Of a DNA stretch of 28,455 nucleotides, positions 26,147 to 28,455 are shown piece after piece. Below the pieces are notes generated by a model. That model was not told where the DNA came from and did not search any database. It saw nothing but the letters and a program-made list of their open reading frames with translations. Numbering within the stretch: the first letter of the stretch is position 1; each line of letters starts with the position of its first letter. The DNA lies in contig JBNGIO010003108.1 in the NCBI GenBank assembly GCA_049999805.1, forward strand, positions 1-28,455, written 5' to 3'. The position numbers and the translations under genes were made by a program. This stretch comes from Folioceros fuciformis (Eukaryota; Anthocerotophyta; Anthocerotopsida; Anthocerotales).

Positions 26147-28455
26147 ATGGCAGCTAGCCGGCGTAATAACAAGCAACTAAATGCCATTGATATGGAAGTA
26201 TTGGAGGCACCATCAAGGTTGAAGAAACCACGACAGGGGGCGAAAGCTTTAGCTCACGCTGCATCTGGCCCCATCGTCGAAAGAGAAAACCAGCGGCGAC
26301 CAGCGATCACAGTAGGCGATGTTACACCACAGCCACCAGCTCTCACATTGAGGAAAGACAATTCAAGAGGGAGCATCTGTGCCTTGAACAGCAAAGCTAG
26401 CGAGGTTCATATTAACCATGTGCCTGTGAATGTGACTCAGGGTGGCAGCACTGGTGGCAGTCAGAACCACAATATTCCAAAGGCGTACAACTTTGTTGAG
26501 CATTTGAAGCTAAAAAAACTTGAAGACACGCTTGCCAAAAGGTTCAACACAGACAAAGAGTGGTTTTTAGTCATCGAAGAGGAGCCAGAAGACTACAATT
26601 TGCCCTAGGTGCCGCTTGTGGCTCTGTGGATTAACGGTTTCCAAGGCTTGCAGGACAATGAGGCAGGGAGGCCTGGGTGGATTCTCTGTGCATCCGTTGA
26701 CGGTGTGGAAGACGAAACACACATCAATTTCATCTGCACGCGGCACCCACCAAGCCATATCACCGATGACTACGATAGCCACAGCCTAATTGTGGTCAAT
26801 GTTGCAAAAGCTATGCCACGGCGCTGTGAACCGATGTGGCTAAAAACAGCTTTGAAAGATTGTGTGAATGTGCAAGATGTTAGTATATGATTAGCTGAAT
26901 GATTTATTTAAGTTTATTATCCAGCAAACCCTAAACCCTAATTACTTGCATCCTGTGGGTCGAACAGGAAGGCGAACAGTTCTGTCGAACTGTCTTGTGC
27001 TTTATTGTCGATTACGTCCTGAAGAACCGAGCCCTTGCATCCAAGATCGCCGGAGAGCGCCAACGGATTTCCACCCAAGCAGATTTCGGCGACAGCGTAG
27101 GAAGGCAGACGGAGAGGCCGGTGGAGATGCCGCACATGCAGCCAGAGCTGTCGGAAGACGAGCTGTGTGAGGTGGAGGAGCTGAGCAATGACCAAGAGAA
27201 GGAGATGGGTGGTTACTCCTCCACCGACGACAGCCTAAATGAGGCTTTGGATGCTGCACGAGGCTCAAATGATGAACAAGAAGAAGAAGAGGAGTCACTC
27301 GTGGAGGTGACACCACCCATGAAGAAACAGAAGACGGTGCGCCGGCCTACCGCCGCTCCAGTGCAACGGAAGAAGAAGACAAGCACAACCTCTCCGGCAA
27401 GGTCGCGGAAAAGAGCCACAGGTTGGTGTCGTGGTAATCCTTCTGCAATTTGGTTCTGTCGAATTTGGTTTCCTGTCAAGGAAGGGTAGACATCTGGAGT
27501 AACAGCGGATGTGGTTTAGTGGCAGCATCACCCCAGAAGAGGTAGAATAGGTCGGCAGGTCCTGTCAACGAAGCTTCTGCTAGGCGGAAGCAGAGGCGGC
27601 AGGCTCAAGGGCCTACTTTCAAGGAGGAACCGCCCCGAACAGTGGAGACAAACGCTGAATGGATGGAGAGGGTTGCGTAGGATGAGGACTATCTTAATGC
27701 TGTAAGAAGAAAAGCGCATGCGAAAAGGATTCGCTCGACGACATTTGATCTTCATGTAGATATTCTCCACCCGGCAAGTTATATAACAGCGGATGCACAG
27801 ATTCAAGAGGTTGACGAAGCCTAGATGAAGTGCCTGGTTAGGCAGATGCAGTCAGGGTCTGTGAAGGAAGGTATTTTACCTCTCCTCTGCATGATAGATC
27901 CGAAACAGGCTTCTAAGAAAGAAGATGTTTCGCTGGAGAAGATCACAGCGCAGGGTTACCAGATGGGAGTGCTTGGAGGCAACCATTGCTTCGCAGCTGT
28001 GCAAAAGCTACATCAGATGTACCCAGCAGAGGACAAACACGAGTGGATGGAAGGGCATGTTTATGCAGGACTGACGGATGAGGAAATGCGAGTCCTCGCA
28101 GTGGATCACAACGTTTTTGCAGACAAACGGAAGAGGATGGGCTTCATCGAGCAAGTACGATACATCCACAGGATATTTTTTACAGGAGCCACGGATTGGA
28201 CGAGAAGCCACCAGTGAAGTGGAAGTTTAATCTCTACAAGTTGTTGGGGATGACGGATGAGGCAGGTGACCCACGGGACACTAACTGGGTGCAGAAGATG
28301 GTAGATAGGCTGACACTACCATATCGGGTAGCAAGGGTAGTGGAGTCCTCTGGGAAAATGTTGACAGGATTTTCAAGATGTGGGAGAGGAGCGAGCTTCC
28401 TGAACAGGTTGTCGGGTTTTAGATGCTTAGGCAGCGAGCACGAGAGCGAGATGCA
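26147..28455 (+). pseudogene. Eukaryotic ParB-like (GGNH) orphan-family gene, interrupted, incomplete at window end
   Basis: The first ATG in good context is 26147 (AAGATGGCA). Exon A (to about 26880) encodes a basic, Lys/Arg-rich N-terminus and a domain I do not recognise (WFLVIEEEPEDYNLP, then after TAG 26606-26608 VPLVALWINGFQGL). Exon B (about 26968-27421) has an acidic Glu/Asp tract and basic KKQK/RKKK tails resembling nuclear localisation signals. An intron at 27422-27558 (GTTGGT...GGCAG) joins in phase to exon C. Exon C holds a ParB/sulfiredoxin-like domain: VLGGNHCFAAVQKLHQ (GGNH at 27975-27986), VYAGLTDEEMRVLAVDHN (DHN at 28104-28112), then FIEQVRYIHRIF. Further TAGs lie at 27678-27680 and 27822-27824. 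After the T6 run at 28176-28181 the frame shifts, and KWKFNLYKLLGM, TNWVQKMVDRL and LPYRVARVVE follow. Proteins with GGNH and GLxDEE...HN blocks occur in scattered eukaryotes without known function. This copy looks decayed; alternatively the TAGs could be recoded. Confidence 0.55.
26926..26941 (+). promoter_or_regulatory. Double telo-box (AAACCCTAAACCCTAA)
   Basis: Two overlapping plant telo-boxes, also two units of the Arabidopsis-type telomere repeat, lie between exons A and B of the ParB-like gene. Telo-boxes are known binding sites for Myb/TRB proteins in plant promoters and in Polycomb targeting. Here it could be a chance or interstitial telomere scar. Confidence 0.5.

Noticed and set aside
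27825-28217. Bacterial ParB gene or prokaryotic contamination
   Set aside because: The motif is GGNH rather than the bacterial box, the frame extends through an upstream spliceosomal intron, and the flanking DNA is plant-like.

Overview
This is nuclear DNA of a plant, most likely a seedless land plant (fern, lycophyte or bryophyte; the species cannot be named from the sequence). The reasons are GT-AG introns in a mitochondrial IBA57 gene, a plant-type neprosin gene, and above all four giant intronless PLS-class pentatricopeptide repeat (PPR) genes of the organellar RNA-editing-factor type.

Layout. Bases 1-1738 hold the 3' five exons of IBA57 (+), a mitochondrial Fe-S assembly factor. Bases 1739-3337 are intergenic with a CCTT microsatellite. 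Bases 3338-4579 encode a secreted neprosin-domain protein (+). Bases 4996-19972 hold the PPR cluster: PPR1 (4996-8025, +), PPR2 (8493-11693, +), PPR3 (12082-15921, -) and PPR4 (16136-19972, -). They form two head-to-tail pairs facing each other tail-to-tail. All four share one plan: a conserved N-terminal block, a perfectly phased array of 312-bp P-L-S cassettes (5, 6, 8 and 8 units), a distinct last cassette, and P-L2-S2-E1-E2 motifs ending in a W-W-T-D-M-[DE]-G-L-V signature. The cassette scaffolds are nearly uniform, but the base-specifying residues (5th and last of each P and S motif) differ between units. This looks like a PPR family that expands by cassette amplification and diversifies its RNA code. 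PPR1 still carries a degraded DYW deaminase remnant including the HxE motif; PPR2 and PPR3 have shorter possible remnants after their stops.

Bases 20617-21972 contain a frameshifted fossil of a ZNFX1/NFX1-type SF1 RNA helicase. From about 22.2 kb the composition is more A+T-rich and accessory in character. On the minus strand (25598-22527) lies a three-exon DUF7869-type gene, possibly a transposase-like family, whose spliced frame is intact except for five in-frame stops. Inside its first recognisable intron and just downstream of its end are clusters of a palindromic element built on GTGCGCCGGT-N2-ACCGGCGCAC, one copy being a perfect 28-bp palindrome. On the plus strand (26147-28455) is a decayed gene of a eukaryotic ParB-like family (GGNH motif), with three in-frame TAG codons, one clear intron and a frameshift at a T run, running off the window.

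Functionally, the left two thirds look like live housekeeping and organelle RNA-processing genes. The right third looks like decaying mobile or orphan-family DNA. The most novel candidates are the PPR cassette system, the palindromic element, and the nonsense-dominated decay of the two orphan-family genes, where every stop can be explained by one C-to-T change. Family assignments rest on motif recognition by eye; no database search was run.
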